Source: Elephas maximus indicus
Taxonomy: Eukaryota; Chordata; Mammalia; Proboscidea; Elephantidae
Direction: 5' to 3'
Length of the DNA: 64,000 nucleotides
Assembly: GCF_024166365.1 (NCBI RefSeq)
Contig: NC_064821.1
Location: 52,727,093 to 52,791,092 of the forward strand
Both the position numbers and the translations under genes were made by a program. The notes under the pieces are model-generated. The model saw only the letters and a program-made list of their open reading frames with translations, had not been told where the DNA came from and did no database searches. Shown here piece by piece: positions 63,503 through 64,000 of the stretch. Within the stretch, counting starts at the first letter, position 1. The number at the start of each line of letters is the position of its first letter.

Positions 63503-64000
63503 AGTGACTCTTTACCAGGGAATTAGAAGACCCCAAACCTTTGCATGACAACAGATGGTCTGGCCTGGTAGGAAGGCCACCCCGCCCCTCCCATTCCCGT
63601 CTCCCACCACGTGCAGGAATGTCACAGGCCACCTCATTTACTCATTGCAAGTCCCGTAAATTATACGTTATCTTCAAACTATGCCAGAACTGGGAATCAG
63701 AAATGGGTCTGCCTCCAAACACCAAGCTCTTTTCACTCCGTTACGCTGTCTTAAAGAAAACCAAAGGTTGAACTTGAAATTAAAAGTTAACCTCACTTTA
63801 AGCTCCTTACACATGAAAACAAAAAAATTTTTAACTTATAAAAACATTTTTTAAAGGTATAAAAATTACATTAAATACCATAATCCTTTACGGGTAAAAA
63901 TATCCCCCTACGTTAAAATGGAATTCATTACTTCATCCCACAAATTGTTATTAACTATCTCCTGAGTGCTTGGTATGTTACTAGCTGCAGGGTTTATTTC

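Larger units (their letters stand above)
60520..64000 (+). other. PDPN: PDPN intron 1 (5' part)
   Basis: Starts with the GTAAGA donor. The first 400 bases are still GC-rich (about 60520-60920) and look like the downstream flank of the CpG island. The rest is ordinary intron holding an L2 3' end, three AfroSINEs and otherwise unique sequence. No second podoplanin exon (which would carry the acidic EDxxVTPG-type repeats) was found before the window ends. Confidence 0.8.

Overview
The window is mammalian nuclear DNA, most probably from an afrotherian of the elephant/sea-cow group. The evidence is the repeat content. It carries more than 40 tRNA-derived SINEs of the AfroSINE type, BovB-like RTE LINEs ending in (AAC)n, a second SINE with a tRNA-Gly-like head built on RTE sequence, several related L1 3' ends, and the old mammal-wide repeats (MIR, L2, MER5-like, MaLR LTRs). 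The species cannot be fixed from the sequence alone. No bacterial features, CRISPR array, or functional tRNA or rRNA gene is present.

Only one host gene can be supported. At 60453-60519 on the + strand is the first coding exon of podoplanin (PDPN): a 22-residue signal peptide followed by a consensus splice donor. It sits in a CpG- and GC-box-rich promoter region (about 59480-60452). The rest of the window to 64000 is the start of PDPN intron 1. In human, PDPN lies on 1p36 between LRRC38 (divergent) and PRDM2, so bases 1-59480 are most simply read as the LRRC38-PDPN intergenic interval. No LRRC38 exon was seen.

The upstream 59 kb is layered transposable elements. The largest is a full-length 7.6-kb L1 (46058-53658) with a perfect 12-bp target-site duplication; its ORF1 has only in-frame stops, while its ORF2 has stops and several frameshifts. 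A 2.7-kb RTE copy lies at 1881-4588 and shorter ones at 16140, 27105, 34765, 37230, 43805, 45363 and 57520. Solo LTRs lie at 11271, 14191, 21614, 24321, 27553, 34731, 36656 and 38511. Many elements are nested and the order of insertion can be read from target-site duplications. Examples are a SINE split by a Tigger-like DNA transposon that is split by an LTR that holds another SINE (27422-28650), and an LTR holding a SINE that holds an L1 fragment (14191-15507).

Repeat-poor stretches that could hold regulatory DNA are 4863-6115, 9063-9880, 12400-12960, 18656-20400, 23306-24040, 39756-40670 and 42640-43800. The 12400-12960 stretch has a perfect palindromic CRE and a TATA-like sequence.

No new multi-gene system was found. 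The most unusual observations are small scars. One is a 29-bp copy of the L1 5' terminus lying 766 bp upstream of the intact L1 5' end. The others are oligo(A) or oligo(T) micro-insertions bounded by 8-10 bp direct repeats, three of them inside the same L1.
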